This document shows, piece by piece, positions 8,267-15,787 of a stretch of 64,000 bases of DNA. The translations under genes and the position numbers were made by a program. Numbering within the stretch: position 1 is the first letter of the stretch; every line of letters starts with the position of its first letter. Source of the DNA: Trebonia sp963737285 (GTDB lineage Bacteria; Actinomycetota; Actinomycetes; Streptosporangiales; Streptosporangiaceae); contig CAVTRT010000001.1 of assembly GCA_963737285.1 (NCBI GenBank), positions 496,001 through 560,000 on the forward strand, written 5' to 3'. The notes under the pieces were generated by a model. That model was not told the DNA's origin, made no database searches, and saw only the letters and a list, made by a program, of their open reading frames with translations.

Positions 8267-9443
8267 GGGCGGATCATTGGGCCCCTTCGCAGGCGATGCC
8301 GGACTAGGGTGGCCCGGAGATCGAGCGGAAGGGGCCAGTGCACCCCTTCATCCCCCGGCAGAGCCGGTGCATTTGCCTTCCCCTGAAAGCGAGACGTCGA
8401 GAGGTATGATGTTGAGCAGTCAGGACGCGTCGACCATTCCCGGTTCGCAGCGGGTACGGCAGGCTCTGTCTGCCGCAGTCTCACATGGAACACCAGGTCC
8501 TGGCGGGGCTGCAGAGAACATCCCGCCCCTCGTCTCAGTAAATGCGGAGGTGGTCGTGCCGGAGGTCCGGGCAAACCCTGCGGATACTCCTATAGGGCAT
8601 GCCGCCGAGGCAGCCGTAGGAGTGCGTGGCAGCGCGAAGGGGCGAGAGGATTGGCCTCGGCCTAAGCGCTGCCGGATCATGACGATCGCCAACCAGAAGG
8701 GCGGAGTTGGCAAGACCACGACGGCGGTTAACCTAGCGGCCAGCCTCTCCCAGCACGGCTCCCGTGTGCTGGTGGTGGACCTCGACCCGCAGGGGAACGC
8801 GTCGACCGCCTTTTCCGTGGAGCACCACGTGGGCGTCGAGTCTGTTTACAACGCGCTCGTGGAGGAACGGCCCCTATCGGAGATCGTCGTTCCGGTGCCC
8901 GACATGCCGGGGCTGTCCTGCGCGCCGGCCACCATCGACCTAGCGGGTGCCGAGATCGAGCTCGTCCCCTTGGTCGCCAGGGAGCAGCGGCTGTCCCGTG
9001 CTATCCAGTCGCTGGACATCTCCAAGCTGGACTACGTGCTGATCGACTGCCCGCCGTCGCTGGGGCTGCTGACGGTGAACGCCCTGGTGGCCGCTGAGGA
9101 AGTCCTCATCCCGATCCAGTGTGAGTACTATGCGCTTGAGGGACTCGAGCAGTTGCTCCGCACGGTCGAGCTTGTCCGGGGCCACCTGAATGGTCAGCTG
9201 CGGGTCTCGACGATCCTTCTGACGATGTACGACGGCCGGACCCGCCTGGCAACTCAGGTAGCTGACGACGTGCGTTCACACTTCGGCGAGGTAGTCCTCC
9301 AGACGATCATCCCCCGCAGCGTCCGCGTGTCCGAGGCGCCGAGCTACGGCCAGTCGGTGATCACGTACGACCCTGCTTCCAGTGGCGCCCTTGCCTACGC
9401 GGAGGCCGCCCGGGAACTTGCGATACGCTCAGCTGCCATGTAA
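8235..9443 (+). CDS. parA: Chromosome partitioning ATPase ParA (Soj)
   Basis: ParA is a deviant-Walker P-loop ATPase that binds DNA when ATP-bound and moves ParB-parS complexes. With ATG 8235 it is 402 aa; the P-loop KGGVGKTTTAVNLAAS is at about residues 155-170, followed by VLVVDLDPQGNAST and YVLIDCPPSLGLLTVNAL. ATG 8235 has GAGGAG 7 nt upstream but overlaps rsmG by 32 bp and gives an unusually long, poorly conserved N-terminus. ATG 8406 (345 aa) is the alternative but its GAGAGG is only 1 nt away. Unusually, parB does not follow: parA ends at an intrinsic terminator and parB faces it from the other strand. Confidence 0.95.
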   Translation: MPTADGLGWPEGGSLGPFAGDAGLGWPGDRAEGASAPLHPPAEPVHLPSPESETSRGMMLSSQDASTIPGSQRVRQALSAAVSHGTPGPGGAAENIPPLVSVNAEVVVPEVRANPADTPIGHAAEAAVGVRGSAKGREDWPRPKRCRIMTIANQKGGVGKTTTAVNLAASLSQHGSRVLVVDLDPQGNASTAFSVEHHVGVESVYNALVEERPLSEIVVPVPDMPGLSCAPATIDLAGAEIELVPLVAREQRLSRAIQSLDISKLDYVLIDCPPSLGLLTVNALVAAEEVLIPIQCEYYALEGLEQLLRTVELVRGHLNGQLRVSTILLTMYDGRTRLATQVADDVRSHFGEVVLQTIIPRSVRVSEAPSYGQSVITYDPASSGALAYAEAARELAIRSAAM

Positions 9444-9469
9444 AGGACGTTGCTTTCTATATTTCTCAC

Positions 9470-9510
9470 GCGGTGGCACCGGTAAATACCGGTGCCACCG
9501 CTATATTTTT
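9470..9510 (+). terminator. Intrinsic terminator of parA
   Basis: A perfect 15-bp stem (9470-9484 with 9487-9501) and a 2-nt loop are followed directly by TATATTTTT. It lies 27 bp after the parA stop and is a textbook rho-independent terminator, so parA transcription should end here. Confidence 0.9.
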
Positions 9511-9953
9511 GGCTTGTATCAGAGCCATCCTCCGCTCGCCGACCTGCGGACCCAACCGGCCCTCGTCCGGAGATTCACTCTCCTGCAATGCCCCCAGTTG
9601 AACCATCTGTGTCGGCAGGGAAACGCCAAGTAGCCTGCTGGACTTGTCTCGTCAGGCGGCGGGATCCCTCATGGGAGCGTTCACGGCCTCGAGCAGGCAG
9701 CCGAGCGCAATGATTCTCTGGATGCAGCGAGGCCATCGCAGGCGGGAGCCTGCGACAGTTTTCCCATGCTCGACCTGCACCGTGACGTTCTGCGGATTGC
9801 CGGTCAGCCGCAGTCCACAACACACAGCTAGCTCTAGAGGCGCGCGTCTCCGTAGGGGCCCATAGATCGCGATACGATCCGCGGTTCGATCGAGAAGGAT
9901 CGATCGCCATGCAACTCTTCTTGTTTACGGACATCACGTGGGACCGCGCGAGG
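9511..9953. other. Non-coding stretch between parA terminator and repeat array 1
   Basis: I see no supported gene in these 443 bp. Short open frames exist but lack conserved motifs. Around 9680-9810 the reverse strand vaguely resembles an XRE-type helix-turn-helix with stops and frame changes; too weak to annotate. Near 9890-9910 there is a short GATCG/CGATC inverted repeat. Confidence 0.5.
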
Positions 9954-10237
9954 GTCATGACGCGGCACCGCCATCGGCTCGTGCGGGTCATGACGCGGCA
10001 CCGCCATCGGCTCGTGCGGGTCATGACGCGGCACCGCCATCGGCTCGTGCGGGTCATGACGCGGCACCGCCATCGGCTCGTGCGGGTCATGACGCGGCAC
10101 CGCCATCGGCTCGTGCGGGTCATGACGCGGCACCGCCACCGGCTCAGCTCAGCTCGGCTCGGCTCGTGCTGGTCGTGACGCGGCACCGCCATCGGCTCGT
10201 GCGGGTCATGACGCGGCACTGCCACCGAGGCCGGTAA
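9954..10237. repeat. 33-bp tandem repeat array 1 (downstream side of parB)
   Basis: The unit is exactly 33 bp and begins with the palindrome GTCATGAC. Six head-to-tail copies start at 9954, 9987, 10020, 10053, 10086 and 10119; after a 20-bp interruption of CAGCTCGG-like sequence two more start at 10172 and 10205. More degenerate copies continue to about 10390 (GACGCG...GCCAGCGA spaced 33 bp). There are no unique spacers, so it is not a CRISPR. The frame stays open on both strands only because 33 is a multiple of 3. The reverse complement aligns with array 2 at about 23 of 33 positions, so the arrays are one family in opposite orientation. Confidence 0.9.
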
Positions 10238-10406
10238 GACCTCGCGTTGGCGTCGGCGGGTCCATCCGATACGGGTTCAGTGGCGTCGGAGACTCGCACT
10301 CGTTCCGACGCGGTGGTGCCAGCGACTTGTTAGGGTTCTGACGCGACTGTGCCAGCGAGTCGAACTTGTTGTGACACGATGCGTCGACGACGTGTGCGCG
10401 TTGAGA

Positions 10407-11492
10407 TTACGCGTTGGTCGGCTTGGTGACAGGCGCATCCTCGGGGGCCATGGCCTTGACGATCCGGTCTAGGTCATCGACCGTGGCGAACTCCACGGTG
10501 ATCTTGCCCTTGCTGCGGCCGAGCTCTACCTTGACTCGAGTCTCGAAGCGGTCGGACAGGCGATCCGCGAGAACACGCAAGGCTGGAGCGACCGGCCGGT
10601 TGCCCAGGGGCTTGCGGGTTGGCTTCGCAGGAACGTCGTCGCCGATCGCGACGATCTCCTCGACTGCCCGGACGGATAGGCCCTCGGCGACGATGCGCTG
10701 GGCGAGACGCTCCTGAGCCTGCGAGTCGCTGATGGACAGCAGGGCGCGCGCGTGCCCTGCGCTGATGATGCCGGCGGCCACGCGCTTCTGGACTGCGGGC
10801 GGGAGATTGAGCAGTCGAAGAGTGTTGCTGATGTGCGGACGTGATCGGCCGATCTTCTTGGCCAACTGGTCGTGTGTCGCACCGAAGTCGTCGAGCAATT
10901 GCTGATAGGCGGCAGCCTCTTCGAGCGGGTCGAGTTGCTGCCGGTGGATGTTTTCCATGAGCGCGTCGCGGAGCATGTCGTCGTCCTGGGTTTCCCGGAC
11001 AATCGCCGGAATGACGTCCAGGCCTGCCCGCTGCGACGCGCGCCAGCGACGCTCACCCATGATGAGTTCGTACTGCCCGGCGCCGAGACTACGGACCACG
11101 ACCGGCTGAAGCAAGCCCACCTCGGTGATGGACGCGGCAAGCTCATCGAGTGCGTCCTCATCGAAGGTGCGTCGGGGCTGCCGCGCATTGGGAGTGATGG
11201 CCCCTATGGCGATTTCCTCAAAGTACGCACCGGCGACCTGGCGGAGACCGAAGTCGTAACCGGGCTCAGCGGCTTGCCGAGTATCGCCAGGAAGAGCATG
11301 GAAGGCACTGCTGGGACGAGGAGATGTCCCAGTCGGTCCGCTCAACGAATGGGTGCCTGCACGCGAGGGTTCTCCTAGACCAGGGGCCGTAGGAGGAGCC
11401 TCGGGAATGAGTGCCCCGAGTCCCTTGCCAAGACCTCGTCGTTGCGGTGCCACTGAGTCTCCCTGAGTGCTACTCGTTGAGGTTCGCATCAT
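10407..11492 (-). CDS. parB: Chromosome partitioning protein ParB (Spo0J)
   Basis: ParB is a CTPase clamp that loads at parS, spreads on DNA, recruits SMC and works with ParA. The 361-aa product has a disordered N-terminal arm (~90 residues), the CTP-binding domain with the GERRWRAS motif near residue 145, a helix-turn-helix region (GRSRPHISNTLRLLNLP), and a C-terminal dimerisation domain from about 300. It is on the minus strand, convergent with parA, instead of directly downstream in the same operon as in related chromosomes. Array 1 lies beyond its stop, and a parS plus array 2 beyond its start. Confidence 0.96.
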   Translation of the reverse strand: MMRTSTSSTQGDSVAPQRRGLGKGLGALIPEAPPTAPGLGEPSRAGTHSLSGPTGTSPRPSSAFHALPGDTRQAAEPGYDFGLRQVAGAYFEEIAIGAITPNARQPRRTFDEDALDELAASITEVGLLQPVVVRSLGAGQYELIMGERRWRASQRAGLDVIPAIVRETQDDDMLRDALMENIHRQQLDPLEEAAAYQQLLDDFGATHDQLAKKIGRSRPHISNTLRLLNLPPAVQKRVAAGIISAGHARALLSISDSQAQERLAQRIVAEGLSVRAVEEIVAIGDDVPAKPTRKPLGNRPVAPALRVLADRLSDRFETRVKVELGRSKGKITVEFATVDDLDRIVKAMAPEDAPVTKPTNA

Positions 11493-11542
11493 GTTTTCGG
11501 ACCTGGGAAGGTCAGTCTAGTGGACGAACAGTGCGCGGACTC

Positions 11543-11556
11543 GTTTCACGTGAAAC
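11543..11556. promoter_or_regulatory. parS: parS site 1
   Basis: GTTTCACGTGAAAC is a perfect 14-bp palindrome identical to the core of the bacterial parS consensus. It lies 51 bp upstream of the parB start, so ParB binding could also affect its own promoter. Confidence 0.93.
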
Positions 11557-11635
11557 GGAGGGATGGTCGCCGGTGCCCCGAGCTCATGGCCTGATATGCC
11601 GTCGGTGCCGCAAGCCTCCCTGGCATGGCTGACGG

Positions 11636-12420
11636 TGCCATGACGCAACGCCTTCGAGTCCCTGGCGCCGTCGCGTCATAATCCACATAGGTCGGTGGCC
11701 CTGCCGCATCGGAACGAGTGCTAGTCGCTGGCGTCGTCGAGTCGGCATGGTTTGGATGCGCCGTCGCCGTTGCAAGCTCTTACTGGCCTCGCTGGCGCTG
11801 TCGGGTCATAACGGCTGCGAGTCGCTGGCGTCGTCGGGTGATGACGGCTGTGAGTCGCTGGCGCTGTCGGGTCATGACGGCTGCGAGTCGCTGGCGTCGT
11901 CGGGTGATGACGGCTGCGAGTATCCGGGGACGTCGGGTCATGACCTGCTTGAGTCGCTGGCGTCGTCGAGTCGGCATGGTTTGGATGCGCCGTCGCCGTT
12001 GCAAGCTCTTACTGACCTCGCTGGCGCTGTCGGGTGATGACGGCTGCGAGTCGCTGGCATCGTCGGGTCATGACGGCTGCGAGTCGCTGGCGCTGTCGGG
12101 TCATGACGGCTGCGAGTCGCTGGCGCTGTCGGGTCATGACGGCTGTGAGTCGCTGGCGCTGTCGGGTGATGACGGCTGCGAGTCGCTGGCATCGTCGGGT
12201 CATGACGGCTGCGAGTCGCTGGCGTCGTCGGGTGATGACGGCTGCGAGTCGCTGGCGTCGTCGGGTGATGACGGCTGCGAGTCTCCGGGGACGTCGGGTG
12301 ATGACGGCTGGGAGTGCCTGGGGCCGTGAGGGCAGAGTCGGCGCGAGTGGGTGGTGCTGACATGGCACGGTGCGTTGGCGAGTGCCTGGGCCTGGCGGGG
12401 CATGACTGCCAATGGAACGA
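11636..12420. repeat. 33-bp tandem repeat array 2 (upstream side of parB, between two parS sites)
   Basis: Well-conserved units begin with GTCATGAC or GTGATGAC at 11805, 11838, 11871, 11904 and 11937, then at 12034 and every 33 bp to 12298 (nine copies), 14 in all. Degenerate units extend on both sides. An 84-bp block (about 11723-11806) including the sequence GGCATGGTTTGGATGCG is repeated at about 11950-12034, so a larger segment was also duplicated. The dominant unit reads GTCATGACGGCTGCGAGTCG followed by CTGGCG(T/C)(C/T)GTCGG. All frames are open because of the period; no start with a ribosome site precedes it, so it is judged non-coding. Confidence 0.9.
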
Positions 12421-12436
12421 GGGCCGGAATAAAAGA

Positions 12437-12468
12437 GGTGGGCCGGTTTCACGTGAAACCGGCCCACC
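12437..12468 (-). terminator. parS: parS site 2 embedded in a 32-bp palindrome acting as terminator
   Basis: A perfect parS core GTTTCACGTGAAAC (12446-12459) sits at the centre of a perfect 32-bp palindrome whose outer arms are GGTGGGCCG/CGGCCCACC. On the minus strand it is followed by TCTTTTATT, so it also has the form of an intrinsic terminator for the threonine-aldolase-like gene that stops 16 bp before it. Confidence 0.88.
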
Positions 12469-12483
12469 GGAAAGACCCGAAGA

Positions 12484-13539
12484 TTAGGAGTCGAGCTGAG
12501 CTGTTGCGGCGATGGCTGTGAGGAACTCATCGACATCGGACTCTTGCGTGTCGAAGGCCGTCATCCAGCGTACGACGGAAGCCTGCTCATCCCAGACGTG
12601 GAAGATCCACTCCTTTTGCAAGGCGGCGATGTGCTCCGGAAGCAGCCGGGCAAAAACCGCGTCCGACTGCACGGGGTGCACCAGCTCGACGCCGGGAATG
12701 GCGGCAAGGCCGGTTGCGAGCCTAGATGCCATCGCGTTGGCGTGCGCCGCGTTGGTGTGCCACAGGTCATCGCAGAGCAAGGCAGCCACCTGTGCGCCGA
12801 GGTACCGCATCTTGGAGACCAGCTGCATCTGCTGCTTGCGCAGATACGCGACGCTCGCGGTGTCTGACGGGCTCATCACGACCAGGGCCTCGACGCCCAT
12901 CGCCCCGTTCTTGGTGCCGCCGAAGCTGAGCACGTCAGCATGCCGGGCCATCGAAGCGAGATCGCACCCGAGGTGCGCGGCGGCGTTCGCGAGCCGGGCG
13001 CCATCCATGTAGACCCGCAGCCCGTTGGCTGTGCAGAACTCGTGGATCGACGCCAGTTCGTCCAGGGAGTAGCACGTGCCGAACTCGGTGGCTTGCGTCA
13101 GGCAGACGACCGATGGCTGGGCGAAGTGCTCATCTCCTCGACCGGCTAGCCGGGAGGCGATGAGGGCAGGGGTCAGCTTTCCGTCAGGGGCGGGGATAGT
13201 CAGCAGCTTGGCTCCCAGGATCTGCTCGGGCGCGCCGCACTCGTCGGTGTTGATGTGCGCCGACTCCGCGCAGATCACTGCCTCGTGCCGGCCAAGCAGC
13301 AAGCCGATTCCGAGGACGTTCGCGCCAGTGCCGTTCAGGACCAGATAGACGTCCCCCTGGGCGCCAGTGAGTCGCTTCAGTTCACTGGTCGCCGCCGAGG
13401 TCCAGGGGTCAGCGCCATAGGCGGCCGCGTCCCCGGAGTTCGCCTCGGCGATGGCCGTCATGATCGCCGGGTGCACCCGGGCGTGGTTGTCGCTACCGAA
13501 GCTCTTGCGGTCTAGGGAAGAAATTGCTGCTGTGCTCAT
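12484..13539 (-). CDS. Threonine aldolase-like PLP enzyme (beta-eliminating lyase family)
   Basis: A fold-type I PLP enzyme, probably a low-specificity L-threonine aldolase cleaving threonine to glycine and acetaldehyde. The product is 351 aa, the family length. Visible features are the N-terminal DNHARVHPAIMTAI, the substrate/PLP contact LNGTGANVLGIG, the PLP-binding MDGARLANAAAHLG, and the Schiff-base lysine in SFGGTKNG. ATG 13539. It is monocistronic, ending in the parS-containing palindrome. Exact substrate specificity cannot be read from the sequence; other beta-eliminating lyases share these motifs. Confidence 0.88.
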   Translation of the reverse strand: MSTAAISSLDRKSFGSDNHARVHPAIMTAIAEANSGDAAAYGADPWTSAATSELKRLTGAQGDVYLVLNGTGANVLGIGLLLGRHEAVICAESAHINTDECGAPEQILGAKLLTIPAPDGKLTPALIASRLAGRGDEHFAQPSVVCLTQATEFGTCYSLDELASIHEFCTANGLRVYMDGARLANAAAHLGCDLASMARHADVLSFGGTKNGAMGVEALVVMSPSDTASVAYLRKQQMQLVSKMRYLGAQVAALLCDDLWHTNAAHANAMASRLATGLAAIPGVELVHPVQSDAVFARLLPEHIAALQKEWIFHVWDEQASVVRWMTAFDTQESDVDEFLTAIAATAQLDS

Positions 13540-13633
13540 GGTCCTAGAGCCTATTTCAGGCGGGCCAGTGGGTGGCGTGCGACAATAGGAGCGACCTAAC
13601 GGGAGCGCCGCTCATGTCTCACCGGGGAAGTGG

Positions 13634-14257
13634 ATGTCACGTCGTCTTGTCAACATCACGCTCGACAACCTGAGCGACCTTCCGACAACGTGCCGCTCAT
13701 GCGTTTTTTGGGAGCTTGACCCGGTGAGCAAGGTACGTGCCGAGGCAGCGGACACCGCCCTGGAGAAGGAGTCCTGGATCTCCTCGGTCCTGCTCGAATG
13801 GGGAAGCTGCGGGAAGCTCGTGTATGTGGACGGCGCGCCCGCCGGGTTCGTGCTGTTCGCTCCGCCGCACTACGTGCCTCAGTCGGCGGCGTTTCCGACT
13901 AGCCCGGTGAGCGCAGACGCCGTCCTGCTCATGACGGCGCGGGTGCTGAGCGAGTTCTCTGGAGCCGGGCTTGGCAGGATGCTCGTCCAGGGCGTCGCCA
14001 AGGATCTCATGCGACGGGGGGTGAAGGCGATCGAAGCATTTGGCGACAAGCAGTGGACGGCTCCGGCCTGTGTCCTTCCCGTCGACCACCTGCTGGCAGT
14101 CGGGTTCAAGACCGTACGGCCGCACCACCGCCACCCCCGCCTGCGGATGGAACTGCGAACCGCGCTCAGCTGGCGGGAGGACGTCGAAGTGGCCCTAGAG
14201 CGCCTGCTCGGCTCGATGACGCCGGATCGCGTCCTGCGCCCGGTGGCCGCCTCCTAG
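13634..14257 (+). CDS. GNAT family N-acetyltransferase
   Basis: The 207-aa product has the acetyl-CoA-binding pattern in VLSEFSGAGLGRMLVQGVAKDLMRRGVKAIEAFG (the Q/R-x-x-G-x-G/A loop appears as GAGLGRML) and a Cys-x-x-Cys near the N-terminus (TCRSCVFWELDP). Genes of this type sit between parB and trxBA in many actinomycetes. Substrate unknown. It is convergent with trxA, with a long hairpin between them. Confidence 0.82.
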   Translation: MSRRLVNITLDNLSDLPTTCRSCVFWELDPVSKVRAEAADTALEKESWISSVLLEWGSCGKLVYVDGAPAGFVLFAPPHYVPQSAAFPTSPVSADAVLLMTARVLSEFSGAGLGRMLVQGVAKDLMRRGVKAIEAFGDKQWTAPACVLPVDHLLAVGFKTVRPHHRHPRLRMELRTALSWREDVEVALERLLGSMTPDRVLRPVAAS

Positions 14258-14264
14258 ATTTTTA

Positions 14265-14310
14265 CAGAACGAGAGCGGCCCCGGTCGCAACCGGGGCCGC
14301 TCTCGTTCTG
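14265..14310. terminator. Bidirectional hairpin terminator between GNAT gene and trxA
   Basis: A perfect 21-bp stem (14265-14285 with 14290-14310) with loop CGCA lies between two convergent stop codons. There is no U-tract in either direction, as is common for actinobacterial terminators. Confidence 0.8.
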
Positions 14311-14337
14311 CGTGGCTAATCGGGGGTGGCGGTCAGC

Positions 14338-14661
14338 CTAGATGTAGTCCGCCAGCTCGCGCAGCAGGGCCGCCTTAGGCTTGGCGCCCACGATCTGCTT
14401 GACGACCTCGCCGTTCTGGAACACGCCGAGGGTCGGGATGGCCATGATCTTGTAGCGCGTCGAGGTGCTCGGGTTCTCGTCGATGTTGAGCTTGACGACG
14501 TCGATCTTGTCGCCGTACTCGTTGGCGATCTCCTCAAGCACCGGTGCCACCTGGCGGCACGGACCGCACCACTCGGCCCAGTAGTCAACGATGACCGGCT
14601 TGCTGCTCTGCAGCACCTCGGCGTCGAACGTCGCGTCAGTCACGGCCTTGGTCGCGCCCAT
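14338..14661 (-). CDS. trxA: Thioredoxin
   Basis: A 107-aa cytoplasmic disulfide reductase with the active site WCGPC at residues 31-35 and the cis-proline loop in MAIPTLGVF. ATG 14661 is chosen because GAAAGGTG lies upstream and the N-terminus MGATKAVTDATFDAEV fits thioredoxins; the frame stays open further upstream but overlaps trxB. It lies 52 bp downstream of trxB and is reduced by it, so the pair forms an operon. Confidence 0.96.
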   Translation of the reverse strand: MGATKAVTDATFDAEVLQSSKPVIVDYWAEWCGPCRQVAPVLEEIANEYGDKIDVVKLNIDENPSTSTRYKIMAIPTLGVFQNGEVVKQIVGAKPKAALLRELADYI

Positions 14662-14713
14662 TGCGATCACACCTTTCTCGTGGATGTTGAAGCTTGAAGG
14701 CGAAGATGGGTAC

Positions 14714-15646
14714 TCAAGATTCGTGGGCGGCGAGCCAGCGCTCGGCGTCGATCGCGGCGGAGCAGCCACTGCCCGCCGCGGTGATGGCCTGGCGGTAGGT
14801 GTGGTCCACGACGTCACCGCAGGCGAAGACGCCCTCGATGGCAGTCCTGGTAGACCGGCCCTCGACAAGAAGGTACCCATCCGGATCGGTCTCGAGCTGA
14901 CCCGCGAATAGCTCGCTGCGCGGCTGGTGCCCGATCGCGACGAACAGCCCGCCCACGGGAAGCACCTGCTCCTCACCGTCGCGGGTGTCCCTGATCCGCA
15001 GACCGGTCAGCTTCTGGTCGCCGATCGCCTCGGTGACCTCGCTGTACCACAGGAACTTGACCTTGGGGTTCGCCTTTGCCCGATCTTGCATGATCTTGGA
15101 CGCGCGCAGCTCTCCACGGCGATGGATGAGGGTGACCGACTTGCCGAACCGCGTCAGGAAGGTCGCCTCCTCGATGGCGGAGTCCCCGCCGCCGACGACG
15201 GCAATGTCCTGCTCACGGAAGAAAAAGCCGTCACACGTGGCGCACCAGGAAACTCCGTGGCCGGAAAGTTCCTTCTCCCCGGGGACCCCGAGCTCGCGGT
15301 ACTTCGAGCCGGTGGCGACGATGACGGTCTTGGCGTGATATGTGTCAGTGGCTGTCTTTACGACCTTGGGGCTTGCCTTCAGGTCGACTTCCACGGCGTC
15401 ATCGGTCACGAGCTCGGCGCCAAACCGCTCGGCCTGCTTGCGCAGCCCATCCATGAGTTCCGGCCCGAGGATGCCATCTGGGAAGCCGGGGAAGTTCTCC
15501 ACATCCGTCGTGTTCATCAGCGCGCCGCCGGCCGTAACCGACCCCTCAAACACAAGCGGGCTGAGCTTCGCCCTAGCTGCGTAGATGGCAGCCGTATAGC
15601 CGGCTGGCCCAGACCCAATAATGATGACGTCCCGTACGTCGGTCAC
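14714..15646 (-). CDS. trxB: Thioredoxin reductase
   Basis: An NADPH-dependent flavoprotein that reduces thioredoxin. The 310-aa product shows the FAD-binding GSGPAGYTAAIYAARA (from residue 11), the redox-active CATC at about 135-138, the NADPH-binding GGGDSAIEEATFL, and the second FAD motif GVFACGDVVD. Start is GTG 15646. A sigma-R type promoter is visible upstream, so the trxB-trxA operon probably responds to disulfide stress. Confidence 0.97.
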   Translation of the reverse strand: MTDVRDVIIIGSGPAGYTAAIYAARAKLSPLVFEGSVTAGGALMNTTDVENFPGFPDGILGPELMDGLRKQAERFGAELVTDDAVEVDLKASPKVVKTATDTYHAKTVIVATGSKYRELGVPGEKELSGHGVSWCATCDGFFFREQDIAVVGGGDSAIEEATFLTRFGKSVTLIHRRGELRASKIMQDRAKANPKVKFLWYSEVTEAIGDQKLTGLRIRDTRDGEEQVLPVGGLFVAIGHQPRSELFAGQLETDPDGYLLVEGRSTRTAIEGVFACGDVVDHTYRQAITAAGSGCSAAIDAERWLAAHES

Positions 15647-15681
15647 TGCATGCCGCCTTTCTCAAGCGTCGCACCCGGCTA

Positions 15682-15708
15682 AACCGATATTAGGGCGCTT
15701 AGATTCCC
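15682..15708 (-). promoter_or_regulatory. Sigma-R type promoter of trxBA
   Basis: On the minus strand GGGAAT (15708-15703), exactly 18 bp, then GTT (15684-15682) matches the GGGAAT-N18-GTT consensus of the actinobacterial thiol-stress sigma factor SigR/SigH. It is 36 bp upstream of the trxB GTG. trxBA is a known SigR target in Streptomyces. Confidence 0.75.
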
Positions 15709-15787
15709 GCTTGGTCCCGTGGCCGATACCTGCGGCCCCGCCGGACCCGGCAAGATGCGGCTGGTGACGCGGCCGTACCGCAGGAGG

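Noticed and set aside
8477..8492. Degenerate parS-like sequence inside parA
   Set aside because: Only about 12 of 16 positions match the consensus and the palindrome is broken.
9680..9810. XRE-like helix-turn-helix remnant on the minus strand
   Set aside because: Only a few residues match and the frame is broken; chance similarity cannot be excluded.
9954..12330. Possible CRISPR arrays
   Set aside because: The 33-bp units are contiguous without unique spacers, differ internally, and no cas gene is in the window.
11718..12360. Open frames encoding 11-residue repeat peptides across array 2
   Set aside because: Because the period is a multiple of three, several frames are open on both strands. 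No ribosome site or conserved domain favours any of them.
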